A DNA stretch of 64,000 nucleotides from Bacillota bacterium (GCA_023396225.1 JAEWWT010000024.1:248001-312000), one strand, 5' to 3'. Counted from the first letter of the stretch, positions 51,718-59,822 are shown. Program-made: numbers and translations. Notes: a model not told the origin generated them from the letters alone.

Positions 51718-52998
51718 ATGTTTTTATCTGAAATGAGCAAAAACCAGTTGACTGATTATAAGGCGGGTCTTGAAAAAGAATATGAAGGTTTTAAGGCAAA
51801 AAATCTAAAGCTTGATATGTCAAGAGGTAAACCAGGTGCAGATCAGCTTGATATTGCAATGTCAATGTTCAATATATTTACTGATGCAGCAAGTATGATT
51901 GCAGAAGATGGCACAGATTGCCGTAACTATGGTATGCTTACCGGTATTCTTGATGCAAAAATGCTTTTTGGAAATCTCCTTGGAGTTTCAACTGATGAAA
52001 TTATAATTGGTGGTAACTCAAGCCTTGCAATGATGTATGATACAGTTTCAAGGTCTATTACCCATGGTGTTTACGGAAGTCCAAAGCCTTGGGGAAAATG
52101 TGATAAAATAAAGTTTCTTTGCCCTGTTCCTGGTTATGACAGACACTTTGCTATATGCGAACATTTTGGCATTGAAATGATAAATGTACCAATGAATTCA
52201 GACGGTCCTGACATGGATATGATAGAAAAACTTGTTTCTGAAGATGAAGAAATAAAGGGTATTTGGTGTGTTCCTCTTTATTCAAATCCGGACGGAATTG
52301 CTTATTCTGATGAGGTTGTAAAGCGTTTTGCAAATCTTTCGCCAAAGGCTACTGATTTTAGAATTTTCTGGGATAATGCTTATTGTGTGCACCATCTTAC
52401 TGATAATCCTGACCATATTCTTAATATTCTTGATGAAGCTAAGAAAACAGGCAAGGAAGACATGGTTTTCGTTTTTGCATCTACTTCAAAAATTTCTTTC
52501 CCTGGTGCAGGGGTAGCTTTAATGGCTGCATCAAAGAATAATATAAAGTTTATAACAAATCTTCTTGGAATCCAGTGTATAAGCTACGATAAGGTAAACC
52601 AGCTCAGACACACAAGATTCTTCAAGAATGTTGACGGCATTATGGCTCATATGGAAAAGCACAAGGCAATCCTTGCTCCTAAGTTCAATCTTGTTCTTGA
52701 AATGCTTGATAAAGAACTTGGCAATCTGGGTATCCTTGAATGGAATAAACCTAACGGAGGATATTTTGTTTCCGTCAATACACTCAGCGGATGTGCTAAG
52801 AGAGTCGTTTCACTCTGTAAGGAAGCTGGAGTAGTGCTTACTGGTGCTGGAGCTACTTTCCCTTATGGTAAGGATCCGGAGGACAGAAATATCAGACTTG
52901 CTCCGACATATCCTCCTCTCGATGAGCTTGAAACAGCAATGAAGCTATTTTGTCTTTGCGTAAAGCTTGCAAGTGCAGAAAAATTGATAGCAAAATAA
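51718..52998 (+). CDS. PLP-dependent aminotransferase (class I/II, aspartate-type)
   Basis: Fold-type I aminotransferase of the group with Pfam domain Aminotran_MocR, often annotated aspartate aminotransferase. Start block LKLDMSRGKPGADQLDIAMS, substrate loop IGGNSSLAMMYDTVSR, PLP aspartate region RIFWDNAYCVHHL, and the Schiff-base lysine in VFVFASTSKISFPGAGVAL. The C-terminal RLAPTYPPLDELETAM binds the substrate carboxylate (Arg). Length 426 residues is normal. Monocistronic between promoter and terminator. Confidence 0.9.
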   Translation: MFLSEMSKNQLTDYKAGLEKEYEGFKAKNLKLDMSRGKPGADQLDIAMSMFNIFTDAASMIAEDGTDCRNYGMLTGILDAKMLFGNLLGVSTDEIIIGGNSSLAMMYDTVSRSITHGVYGSPKPWGKCDKIKFLCPVPGYDRHFAICEHFGIEMINVPMNSDGPDMDMIEKLVSEDEEIKGIWCVPLYSNPDGIAYSDEVVKRFANLSPKATDFRIFWDNAYCVHHLTDNPDHILNILDEAKKTGKEDMVFVFASTSKISFPGAGVALMAASKNNIKFITNLLGIQCISYDKVNQLRHTRFFKNVDGIMAHMEKHKAILAPKFNLVLEMLDKELGNLGILEWNKPNGGYFVSVNTLSGCAKRVVSLCKEAGVVLTGAGATFPYGKDPEDRNIRLAPTYPPLDELETAMKLFCLCVKLASAEKLIAK

Positions 52999-53002
52999 AA
53001 TG

Positions 53003-53040
53003 ACAGCCTGTTGCTATATTAATAGCACAGGCTGTTCTTA
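53003..53040 (+). terminator. Terminator of the aminotransferase gene
   Basis: ACAGCCTGT and GCTAT arms pair with ATAGC and ACAGGCTGT, followed by TCTT. Confidence 0.8.
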
Positions 53041-53052
53041 TGCGTTAAAAAG

Positions 53053-53081
53053 TTGACAAGGTTGGTCTTTTATTGTATCAT
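53053..53081 (+). promoter_or_regulatory. Promoter of the FAD oxidoreductase gene
   Basis: TTGACA, 17 nt, TATCAT. The predicted leader of about 160 nt contains leader-element copy 4. Confidence 0.75.
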
Positions 53082-53143
53082 ATTAGTGTTTGCGTATACA
53101 TATGCAGTATTTAGTCATTTTTCTGTTTAATAAGGAAATTTGA

Positions 53144-53253
53144 GTAGCTATTTATTTCTTTCAGTAAAGACAAGAGCAGACAATTTGCTTAACTGAACTT
53201 AGTTCAGGTTCAAGACAGGAATAAATAGCAAAAAGCGAATGGAGGATCATATG
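53144..53253 (+). promoter_or_regulatory. Dispersed 5'-leader element, copy 4 (upstream of FAD oxidoreductase)
   Basis: Arm AGCTATTTATTTC, apical hairpin CTGAAC-TTA-GTTCAG, arm GGAATAAATAGC, then AAAAAGCGAATGGAGGATC and the ATG at 53251. The 5' GTGAAAA hairpin of the other copies is missing. The shared GGTTCAAGAC segment links it to copy 5. Confidence 0.75.
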
Positions 53254-54624
53254 AAAAATTATGATGTAATTATAGTTGGCTCAGGCGCAAGCGGAGTTTT
53301 TATGGCGTACGAGTTCGTAAAGCTTGATAAGAATATAAAAGTATGCATGATTGATAAGGGCGGACCTATTTCTGCAAGAAAATGTCCGATTGACGGAGTT
53401 AAAATCAAGTCCTGCATACATTGTAAGATCTGCAGCATAATGAATGGTTTCGGTGGCGCAGGTGGAATGTCTGACGGTAAATACAATATTACAAATAACT
53501 TCGGCGGAGATTTATATACTTATACAGGCAGAGAAAAAGCAATTGAACTTATGGAATATGTTGATAAAATAAACCTCGAAATGGGCGGAGGAGATGCAAA
53601 GCTTTATTCTACGGTATCTTCTGACCTTAAGTCAGAAGCACTGAAGTATGACCTCCATCTTCTTGATGCAAAGGTTCGTCATCTTGGAACAGACAGAAAT
53701 AGAGATATTCTCCAGAATATCTATGACTATGTCAAGGATAAAATTGATATAAACTTTTATGAAGAAGTAAATGATGTTGAGAAAAATGATTCGGAATTTA
53801 CTGTTATAACAAATAAGGGCACCTATTCGGGAAAGCAGGTTGTTATTGCAGCAGGACGTTCAGGTTCAAAATGGATTTCAGGCATATGTAAACATTTTGA
53901 TATCCAGACACGCAGCAATCGTGTTGATATCGGCGTAAGAGTTGAAATTCCTGCCGCTGTTTTCGAGCATATCACAAGCAAGGTTTATGAGAGCAAAATT
54001 GTTTACAGAACAAAGAAATACCGTGACCTTGTAAGAACTTTCTGCATGAATCCATATGGTGAAGTTGTCAATGAAAATACTAACGGAATTATCACAGTAA
54101 ACGGACACAGCTATTCTGATCCTAATATGCATACTGATAATACAAACTTTGCATTACTTGTTTCAAACAATTTCTCAGAACCGTTTAGCGACAGCAACGC
54201 ATATGGCGAGTCTATTGCAAGGCTTTCAAATATGCTTGGCGGAGGGGTTCTTGTACAGCGCTTCGGTGACCTTGTAGACGGAAGAAGAACCAATGACCAC
54301 AGATTCCAGCAGTGTTTCCTTAATCCTACGCTTAAAGCAACACCTGGAGATCTTAGCCTTGTTATTCCAAAACGTCAGCTTGATGATATAATTGAAATGA
54401 TTTATGCTCTTGATAAGATTGCACCTGGTATGGCAAATGCAGATACATTGCTTTACGGCGTTGAGGTCAAGTTTTATAATTCAAAGGTAACTGTTGACAG
54501 CAACCTTGAAACAACAGTTGAGGGGCTTTATGTACTGGGTGACGGTTCAGGAGTAACTCACTCACTCTCACAGGCATCTGCATCAGGTGTCTATGTTGCA
54601 AGAGTAATTGCGGAGAAATATTAA
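53251..54624 (+). CDS. Uncharacterised FAD-dependent dehydrogenase (COG2509-like)
   Basis: Flavoprotein with an N-terminal Rossmann loop DVIIVGSGASGVFMAYEFVK, a cysteine-containing CIHCKICSIMNGFGGAGGMS segment, a middle VVIAAGRSGSKW and a C-terminal FAD-closing GLYVLGDGSGVTHSLSQAS. It resembles the uncharacterised FAD-dependent dehydrogenases of COG2509. The electron acceptor and substrate are unknown. Start set at the ATG of MKNYDVI, 5 nt after GGAGG. The ATG 12 nt earlier lies within the ribosome site. Confidence 0.85.
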   Translation: MKNYDVIIVGSGASGVFMAYEFVKLDKNIKVCMIDKGGPISARKCPIDGVKIKSCIHCKICSIMNGFGGAGGMSDGKYNITNNFGGDLYTYTGREKAIELMEYVDKINLEMGGGDAKLYSTVSSDLKSEALKYDLHLLDAKVRHLGTDRNRDILQNIYDYVKDKIDINFYEEVNDVEKNDSEFTVITNKGTYSGKQVVIAAGRSGSKWISGICKHFDIQTRSNRVDIGVRVEIPAAVFEHITSKVYESKIVYRTKKYRDLVRTFCMNPYGEVVNENTNGIITVNGHSYSDPNMHTDNTNFALLVSNNFSEPFSDSNAYGESIARLSNMLGGGVLVQRFGDLVDGRRTNDHRFQQCFLNPTLKATPGDLSLVIPKRQLDDIIEMIYALDKIAPGMANADTLLYGVEVKFYNSKVTVDSNLETTVEGLYVLGDGSGVTHSLSQASASGVYVARVIAEKY

Positions 54625-54635
54625 ATTAAAATAAT

Positions 54636-54677
54636 AAAATTGGGACACTTATTATAATGTAGTGTCCCAATTTTATT
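54636..54677. terminator. Convergent terminator
   Basis: AAAATTGGGACACT pairs with AGTGTCCCAATTTT. It serves the FAD oxidoreductase and, in reverse, the DUF4250 gene whose stop it touches. Confidence 0.85.
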
Positions 54678-54831
54678 ATTTACCAAACTGATTTGTATTC
54701 TCTTTATACTTAAATCCGATAGTTGCCAAAATCTCGCAGATTTCATGTTTGTCAACATCAAAATCCTCACATAATGCGTCAAGGCTATCAAAATTATCAC
54801 GCAGCTGCATATTAATATAGCTCATCAGCAT
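54676..54831 (-). CDS. DUF4250-like small protein, 51 residues
   Basis: A micro-gene overlapping the 3' end of the beta-lactamase-like gene by 20 nt in another frame. The peptide starts MLMSYINMQLRDNFDSLDAL and contains CEDFDVDKHEICEILATIGF, which matches my recollection of DUF4250 proteins from Clostridia. It has no clear ribosome site and is probably translated by coupling. A second in-frame ATG is at 54825. Function unknown. Confidence 0.72.
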   Translation of the reverse strand: MLMSYINMQLRDNFDSLDALCEDFDVDKHEICEILATIGFKYKENTNQFGK

Positions 54832-55888
54832 CATCGGTTCCTTCGGTACGCTCATCTTCTTCAGTCTCCCTTGTTGTAATTATTGTTACATCGTTAGTGC
54901 ATGCATCTGTTTCAATAAGGTTCTGTGAATATTTTTCTACAAGATCAGAAATGTCCCTGAAAAGCTGGTATGTATCATCATCAACTTCTTCAAAACCAGA
55001 AAGAACCGCAAGTATGTATGGTCTTGGCGCATAAATTAACGCAGTGTCATGGAAATTGTTCTTATACCACCCATATTTCCGCACAACAGGGAACTGCGAT
55101 CTAATCATAGCATTTTTCGTGCTGAGCATATGCTCTTTGAGATTATCAGAATAAATATTGTTTTCTTCAATAAAATCATATATTGCCTCAAGATAAATTC
55201 TTGCAGAAGAACAGCATATCTGTCTGTCATAAAGCCTATAATCTTCTTCGTGAATAAGGCCAAGTGACTTTGAATACTCAACAAAATCTTCTTCGGGAAC
55301 AACGGTTCTGAGCATTGCATAAGCGCTGTTGTCGCTCTCTTCAATGGCATATCCGATTAGCTCCTCAACTGTAAACTCTTCGCCGAATTCCATGTCTTTG
55401 ATAACGCCTGTACCTTCCATGTAGTACTTTTCTTCATATGTGATTTTCTGATTTATGTCAATCTTGCCTTCAAGGGCACATTTATATACATACATGCAGT
55501 ACGGTGCTTTGACAACAGAAGCAATGTTATAGTGATTTTCAGGATTTATTTCAAACGTATATCCGCTTTCAATATCTTCATATTCAAGAGATATACTGTT
55601 GGTTTCAAGCTGAGGATATGACTTCAGTAGTTTATCGAGTTCTATGTAAAAATTATCATCAAGTTTGTAGAATGATTGCTGTTCAGCTTGTGTTACATAT
55701 GTATCAGACACAGAGGGGTCCTGCGTTATAATAGGAGATTCAGTTTCAGCTGTGACAGTTTGAGTAGTTTTCTCATCTTCAATAACCACAGCCGGAACAT
55801 TTTTTTCAGCAACAAGGTAACGTATCCCGAAAGTCAAAGCTCCAAGACCTGCTACAATAAGAATTATTTTTAAAACATCTTTAAACAT
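54812..55888 (-). CDS. Class A beta-lactamase-like serine hydrolase, membrane-anchored
   Basis: N-terminal membrane anchor (LKIILIVAGLGALTFGIRYL), a Thr-rich linker, then a class A beta-lactamase fold. The nucleophile motif is SVVK at 124-127, the SDN motif is at 185-187 in EESDNSAY, and KYG (in RKYGWYKNNFHDTALIY) takes the place of KTG. The anchor, length and degenerate third motif fit the Beta-lactamase2 group, whose members are often not antibiotic-hydrolysing enzymes. A peptidoglycan-related role is equally possible. The tail is acidic (EEDERTEGTDDADE). Confidence 0.85.
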   Translation of the reverse strand: MFKDVLKIILIVAGLGALTFGIRYLVAEKNVPAVVIEDEKTTQTVTAETESPIITQDPSVSDTYVTQAEQQSFYKLDDNFYIELDKLLKSYPQLETNSISLEYEDIESGYTFEINPENHYNIASVVKAPYCMYVYKCALEGKIDINQKITYEEKYYMEGTGVIKDMEFGEEFTVEELIGYAIEESDNSAYAMLRTVVPEEDFVEYSKSLGLIHEEDYRLYDRQICCSSARIYLEAIYDFIEENNIYSDNLKEHMLSTKNAMIRSQFPVVRKYGWYKNNFHDTALIYAPRPYILAVLSGFEEVDDDTYQLFRDISDLVEKYSQNLIETDACTNDVTIITTRETEEDERTEGTDDADELY

Positions 55889-55966
55889 ACAAACCTCTGA
55901 TAAAATTACATTCTTCCATATATAATAATATCACAATATTACATTTATTTCAAGCATTACATTCTG

Positions 55967-55995
55967 TTGCAATATGACGTCTTATAGTATATAAT
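55967..55995 (+). promoter_or_regulatory. Promoter of ttcA
   Basis: TTGCAA, 17 nt, TATAAT. Confidence 0.7.
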
Positions 55996-56055
55996 AAATA
56001 TTAAAATGGTAAGAATTAAAAACAAGAGGAGCGATAGGTTTAAAGCCGAAAATAT

Positions 56056-56808
56056 ATGCAGAAAATGCTTGGTTATATGAGAAAGGCAATTCAGGAATTT
56101 GACATGATTCAGGATGGTGACAGAATTGCTGTTGGCGTTTCAGGAGGGAAGGACAGCCTTGTTTTGCTTAAAGGTCTTGTTATGCTGAAAAGATTTATTG
56201 GGATAGATTATGAAGTCGTTGCAATTACTCTTGACCCTAGATTTGGCGGAGTTGATGGAGATTACAGTGAAATTCAGAAAATGTGTGATGAAATGGGAGT
56301 AAAGTACATACTTATCCCGACACATATCGGTGAAATTGTTTTTGAAATCAGAAAAGAGCCTAACCCATGCAGTCTTTGCGCAAGAATGAGAAGAGGTGCT
56401 CTCCATGATGCAGCAAAAGCAGCGGGCTGTAATAAAATTGCTCTTGGACATCATTACAATGACGCAGTTGAAACCTTTGTAATGAATCTTTTCAATGAAG
56501 GAAGAATAGGCTGTTTTTCTCCTGTTAGTTATCTCTCACGTAAGGACTTAACATTGATAAGACCTATGGTTTTTGCACCTGAAAAGGACGTAAGAAAAGC
56601 TGCAGCCAAAAATGAGTTTAAGATTGTTAAATCAAAATGCCCTGCCGACGGGCATACTTCAAGAGAAAAAGCAAAGCAGTTCCTTGCAGAACGTGAACGT
56701 GAGGACCATGGATTTACTGACAGGTTATTCGGTGCTATGAGAAGAGCTGGAATAGACAGATGGGGATATAAAGATACATCAATTGACAAGGAGAATGAAG
56801 ATGAGTGA
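56056..56808 (+). CDS. ttcA: tRNA 2-thiocytidine biosynthesis protein TtcA-like
   Basis: PP-loop ATPase that thiolates C32 of some tRNAs using an iron-sulfur cluster. PP-loop VGVSGGKDSLVLLKG at 26-40. Cysteine pair CSLC at 105-108 in EPNPCSLCARMRRG. The ALGHHYNDAVETFVMNLFNEG block is characteristic and separates it from TilS. The ribosome site is unusual: GAGGAG lies about 24 nt before the ATG, and no closer site is visible. Confidence 0.88.
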   Translation: MQKMLGYMRKAIQEFDMIQDGDRIAVGVSGGKDSLVLLKGLVMLKRFIGIDYEVVAITLDPRFGGVDGDYSEIQKMCDEMGVKYILIPTHIGEIVFEIRKEPNPCSLCARMRRGALHDAAKAAGCNKIALGHHYNDAVETFVMNLFNEGRIGCFSPVSYLSRKDLTLIRPMVFAPEKDVRKAAAKNEFKIVKSKCPADGHTSREKAKQFLAEREREDHGFTDRLFGAMRRAGIDRWGYKDTSIDKENEDE

Positions 56809-57274
56809 AACAATTATAAGACAAGTGAGAGAATCAGATTGCGAAGATATAGTTATTCTTATGAAAATGCTTGCTGACTATGAGAAAATGTCAGAGGATA
56901 TGACTGCTACTCCTGAAGATATCAGAAAAATGATGTTTGAAGATCACAGTTTGGATGCTATTATCGCTGTAAACGACGGAAAAGCAATTGGGATGGCAAG
57001 TTTTAATTTTTATATTCTTTCAACATTTTCAGGAAAAAGAGTAATGTATCTTGAGGATTTGTTTATAATTGAAAGTGAACGTGGAAGCGGCCTTGGAAAA
57101 AGAATGATGAAAGAGCTATGCAGAATTGCTAAGGAAAAAGACTGCATGAAAATGGAGTGGAAATGCCTTGACTGGAATAAAACTTCAATTGGCTTTTACA
57201 ACCATATTGGAGCAACAAGTAACAACGGCTGGCTTACTTTTTCTTTGCCATCAGATAAGTTTTTACTCAAATAA
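56801..57274 (+). CDS. GNAT-family N-acetyltransferase
   Basis: A 157-residue GNAT protein: acetyl-CoA loop IIESERGSGLGKRMMKELCR, beta-bulge MYLEDLFI, and WNKTSIGFYNHIGAT near the C-terminus, resembling diamine/aminoglycoside acetyltransferases. The start is the ATG of MSETIIR, 7 nt after AAGGAG and overlapping the ttcA stop by 8 nt (translational coupling). The longer frame begins at a TTG inside ttcA without a site. Confidence 0.88.
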   Translation: MSETIIRQVRESDCEDIVILMKMLADYEKMSEDMTATPEDIRKMMFEDHSLDAIIAVNDGKAIGMASFNFYILSTFSGKRVMYLEDLFIIESERGSGLGKRMMKELCRIAKEKDCMKMEWKCLDWNKTSIGFYNHIGATSNNGWLTFSLPSDKFLLK

Positions 57275-57308
57275 TATATAGAATTTACATAAAATATTTT
57301 AAGTAGGG

Positions 57309-57337
57309 TTGACAACTTTTTTTGAAAAAAGTATAAT
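57309..57337 (+). promoter_or_regulatory. Promoter of the mgtE transcript
   Basis: TTGACA, 17 nt, TATAAT, consensus sigma-A. The start is predicted near 57344. Confidence 0.85.
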
Positions 57338-57347
57338 ATAAGTATCA

Positions 57348-57384
57348 TTTTAGGGAACACAATTTATAGATGTGTTCCCTAAAA
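57348..57384 (+). other. 5'-terminal hairpin of the mgtE leader
   Basis: TTTTAGGGAACACA pairs perfectly (14 bp) with TGTGTTCCCTAAAA around a 9-nt loop. It begins within a few nucleotides of the predicted start. It has no following T-run, so it is more likely an RNA-stability or sensing element than a terminator. Confidence 0.75.
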
Positions 57385-57410
57385 ATATGTGAAATAAAAG
57401 GAGTGAGAAA

Positions 57411-57500
57411 ATGGACGCGGGGAACAGCGGTATAGAACCACGAAGTAGGATGAACGGACTCATGGCTATGTCCTTTGCATCCGTTTTATCACTTATGTAA
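57411..57500 (+). CDS. Candidate 29-residue leader peptide upstream of mgtE
   Basis: An AAAAGGAGTGAGAAA ribosome site, as strong as any in the window, precedes an ATG and 29 sense codons ending in TAA at 57498-57500. The peptide starts MDAGNSGIEPRSRM and ends LMAMSFASVLSLM: polar with Pro-Arg-Ser-Arg, then hydrophobic and Met/Ser/Leu-rich. Nine nucleotides after its stop is CCTCCA, which pairs with the mgtE ribosome site. A ribosome finishing or stalling here would cover that arm and expose mgtE. The layout resembles leader-peptide control of Mg2+ transporters, but the sequence is not one I recognise. Confidence 0.65.
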   Translation: MDAGNSGIEPRSRMNGLMAMSFASVLSLM

Positions 57501-57508
57501 GTTTTATA

Positions 57509-57533
57509 CCTCCAGATTTTTTTTGAATGGAGG
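57509..57533 (+). promoter_or_regulatory. Hairpin sequestering the mgtE ribosome site
   Basis: CCTCCA (57509-57514) is fully complementary to TGGAGG (57528-57533), the Shine-Dalgarno of mgtE, with a U-rich 13-nt loop. It would silence mgtE translation when folded. Confidence 0.65.
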
Positions 57534-57541
57534 AGAGTAAC

Positions 57542-58894
57542 TTGGAAAAATTAATAGCTTTGGAATTGATGGAGAACAAAAAGTTCGTTCAGCTAAAAAA
57601 AATTCTGCAGGAAATGAATCCGCCGGATATTTCCGATCTTGTTGCAGATATGAACGAACATGACGAATTTGGTGAAAGGGAACTTACCTTGCTGTTTAGA
57701 ATTCTTCCGAAAGAACTTGCGGCAGAAACGTTTACTTACATGGACAGTGATATGCAGATTATGCTCATCAATGCTTTCTCTGATAAGGAACTGCGTGAGG
57801 TAATGGACGAGTTGTATCTTGATGATACAGTTGACATTATTGAAGAGATGCCTGCAAATGTTGTATCAAGAATTCTAAAAAATACTGACACCGATACAAG
57901 AAATCAGATTAATGAACTTCTTAAATATCCTAAGGACAGCGCAGGCTCTATTATGACGCCTGAGTATGTTTATCTCAGAAGAGATGCAACAGTTGCAGAG
58001 GCCTTTGCAAGAATACGTAAAATTGGTCTTATGAAAGAAACTGTTTATACTTGTTACGTTACAGAAAACAGAAGTCTTGTTGGAGTAGTAACTGTTCTTG
58101 ATATGCTTGTAGCTGACGATGAAAAGCTTATTGAGGACATTATGGAAGTTAATGTTATATCGGTTTCTACACATGAGGACAAGGAAGAAGTTGCCAGACA
58201 ATTTTCAAAGTATGACCTCGCTGCAATTCCTGTTGTTGATGCTGATAATCGTATCGTCGGAATTGTAACGTTTGACGATGCTATGGATGTTATCCGTGAT
58301 GAGGACACTGAAGATATTGAAAAGATGGCTGCTATGCTGCCTTCTGATAAGCCTTACATGAAAACAAGTGTCTTTCAAATTTGGAAAAAACGTATTCCAT
58401 GGTTAATGCTGCTGATGGTTTCAGCTTCCTTTACAGGAGCGATTCTGTCAAGATTTGAAGACGCATTAAGCATTGTCCCTGCATTGACAATATTTATCCC
58501 TATGCTAATGGATACAGCCGGAAATTCAGGAAGTCAGGCTTCGGTTACAATTATACGTGGATTGTCACTGCATGAAATTCATTTTCGTGATATTTTTAAG
58601 ATTATGTGGAAAGAATTCCGCATTGGATTTATGTGTGCTGTAACGATTGCAGCAGTAGTTTTTGCAAAGGTTATTTTTGTTGATCAGAAAGGTATCAGTA
58701 TTGCTATTATAGTTTCTGTTACATTGTTTTTTGTAATTGTAACTGCAAAGTTGGTTGGATGTGTGCTTCCTATGCTGGCAAAGAAAATTGGCTTTGACCC
58801 TGCTATTATGGCAGCACCATTAATAACAACTATAGTTGATGCTTGTTCAATATTTATTTATTTTAGTATTGCAACAAAAGTATTGAAGCTTTAA
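57542..58894 (+). CDS. mgtE: MgtE-family magnesium transporter
   Basis: Mg2+ channel/transporter with the full layout: N-terminal MgtE helical domain (about 1-130), two CBS domains (SIMTPEYVYLRRDATVAEAF and MEVNVISVSTHEDKEEVARQ), and five membrane helices. The pore signature ASFTGAILSRFEDAL and PMLMDTAGNSGSQASVTIIR are visible. The start is the TTG at 57542, 8 nt after GGAGG. An ATG at 57527 overlaps the ribosome site and the sequestering stem. Confidence 0.93.
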   Translation: MEKLIALELMENKKFVQLKKILQEMNPPDISDLVADMNEHDEFGERELTLLFRILPKELAAETFTYMDSDMQIMLINAFSDKELREVMDELYLDDTVDIIEEMPANVVSRILKNTDTDTRNQINELLKYPKDSAGSIMTPEYVYLRRDATVAEAFARIRKIGLMKETVYTCYVTENRSLVGVVTVLDMLVADDEKLIEDIMEVNVISVSTHEDKEEVARQFSKYDLAAIPVVDADNRIVGIVTFDDAMDVIRDEDTEDIEKMAAMLPSDKPYMKTSVFQIWKKRIPWLMLLMVSASFTGAILSRFEDALSIVPALTIFIPMLMDTAGNSGSQASVTIIRGLSLHEIHFRDIFKIMWKEFRIGFMCAVTIAAVVFAKVIFVDQKGISIAIIVSVTLFFVIVTAKLVGCVLPMLAKKIGFDPAIMAAPLITTIVDACSIFIYFSIATKVLKL

Positions 58895-58942
58895 TAATAA
58901 AAGGACTTGCCGAATAATAAACGGTAAGTCCTTTTATTATTA
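58893..58942. terminator. Bidirectional terminator between mgtE and the DUF4358 lipoprotein
   Basis: AATAATAAAAGGACTT pairs with AAGTCCTTTTATTATT, with inner CCG/CGG pairs. Confidence 0.88.
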
Positions 58943-58954
58943 AATTTTATGTTT

Positions 58955-59503
58955 TTAGAGAGATTTGATAGCATCAACAATTGCAGTTTCAGCTTCAGAA
59001 GCACCTTGTGCAAGAATAAAGTATACATATTCGCCTTCTGTTCCTACAATTGATGAATCGGCAAGCTCAACATCGTTAGGATACCATGCGTCGCTATCCT
59101 GAGCTTTTTTCTGCCTTGCTTCAAGATCAGCTTTAGCGGCTTCAACGTCATTTGTCTTAATTATAATAATTTCAGACATAGAAGCACTCATTGGGCACTG
59201 CATAATGATCATTTCATTGTAATTTTCGTTGTTCTTGTCAAGAAGAAAGTAGTCTTTAATAATTGTTTCATCAGTTACTTCTACAAGAGTAGGCCATTTG
59301 TCACTTGAAGCTACAGCGGCGTCAATGAGCGGCATAAGAGGATTTGAAGCAGCGTTAGCTTCGTCAGTTTCAGCAGAAGTTTCAGTAACTGATTGAGTTG
59401 CGAAAGTTGTTGTTTCTGCTGTTTTTATATTTGTAGAACATGCCGTAAGTAAAAGAATTCCTGTTAAAGAAATAGCACAATAAAGTGTAGTTGTTTTTTT
59501 CAT
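58955..59503 (-). CDS. DUF4358-family lipoprotein
   Basis: Exported lipoprotein of 182 residues. The signal peptide ends in the lipobox LLTACS, followed by a Thr/Ser/Glu-rich linker and a globular domain. The domain has KDYFLLDKNNENYNEMIIMQ, SASMSEIIIIKTNDVEAAKA and the closing IVGTEGEYVYFILAQGASEA, features of DUF4358 proteins. Function unknown. Own promoter at 59546. Confidence 0.82.
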   Translation of the reverse strand: MKKTTTLYCAISLTGILLLTACSTNIKTAETTTFATQSVTETSAETDEANAASNPLMPLIDAAVASSDKWPTLVEVTDETIIKDYFLLDKNNENYNEMIIMQCPMSASMSEIIIIKTNDVEAAKADLEARQKKAQDSDAWYPNDVELADSSIVGTEGEYVYFILAQGASEAETAIVDAIKSL

Positions 59504-59545
59504 TTCCCTTTTCCTTTTCTGTTGGTGTTTATTAAGCCTGATATA

Positions 59546-59573
59546 ATTATAGCAAAATAAATATAATAATCAA
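59546..59573 (-). promoter_or_regulatory. Promoter of the DUF4358 gene
   Basis: Minus strand TTGATT, 16 nt, TATAAT. Confidence 0.65.
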
Positions 59574-59620
59574 GTAAATTTTAGTTATTTCAACCTTGAT
59601 TTAATAATTTTATATTCTTC

Positions 59621-59736
59621 TTAGGCAATACCGCACAAAGCCTCATGCTACGTTTCGACGATTTGAGAAACAGCGAAAATACGTTACTGAGCTTGTTTTG
59701 AAAATCGACAGAAACGTATGGCGTAGTATTGCCTTA
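59621..59736. repeat. MITE-like 116-bp inverted-repeat element
   Basis: Termini TTAGGCAATAC (59621-59631) and GTATTGCCTTA (59726-59736) are inverted repeats with one mismatch. A second nested pair, TACGTTTC..CGATTT and AAATCG..GAAACGTA, lies inside (59649-59664 and 59702-59718). There is no ORF. The element sits in the 319-bp gap between two lipoprotein genes and is richer in G+C than its flanks. No convincing target duplication was seen. The remaining gap sequence is AT-rich and empty. Confidence 0.6.
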
Positions 59737-59784
59737 TTATATACATGGTACTTGGTTATATGTTTACAAAAAATATTATAAAGA

Positions 59785-59814
59785 AAAAGCAGGTCAAAAA
59801 TTTGGCCTGCTTTT
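59785..59814 (-). terminator. Terminator of the small lipoprotein gene
   Basis: AAAAGCAGG pairs with CCTGCTTTT, extended by TCAAA/TTTGG pairs. Confidence 0.82.
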
Positions 59815-59822
59815 AAAATTAA

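Noticed and set aside
57346..57390. Terminator before the mgtE small ORF
   Set aside because: The hairpin is strong but followed by AATATG rather than a T-run, and it starts within a few nucleotides of the predicted transcription start.
57338..57541. M-box (ykoK) magnesium riboswitch before mgtE
   Set aside because: The conserved M-box segments were not found. The leader is instead filled by a 5' hairpin, a small ORF and a ribosome-site-blocking stem.
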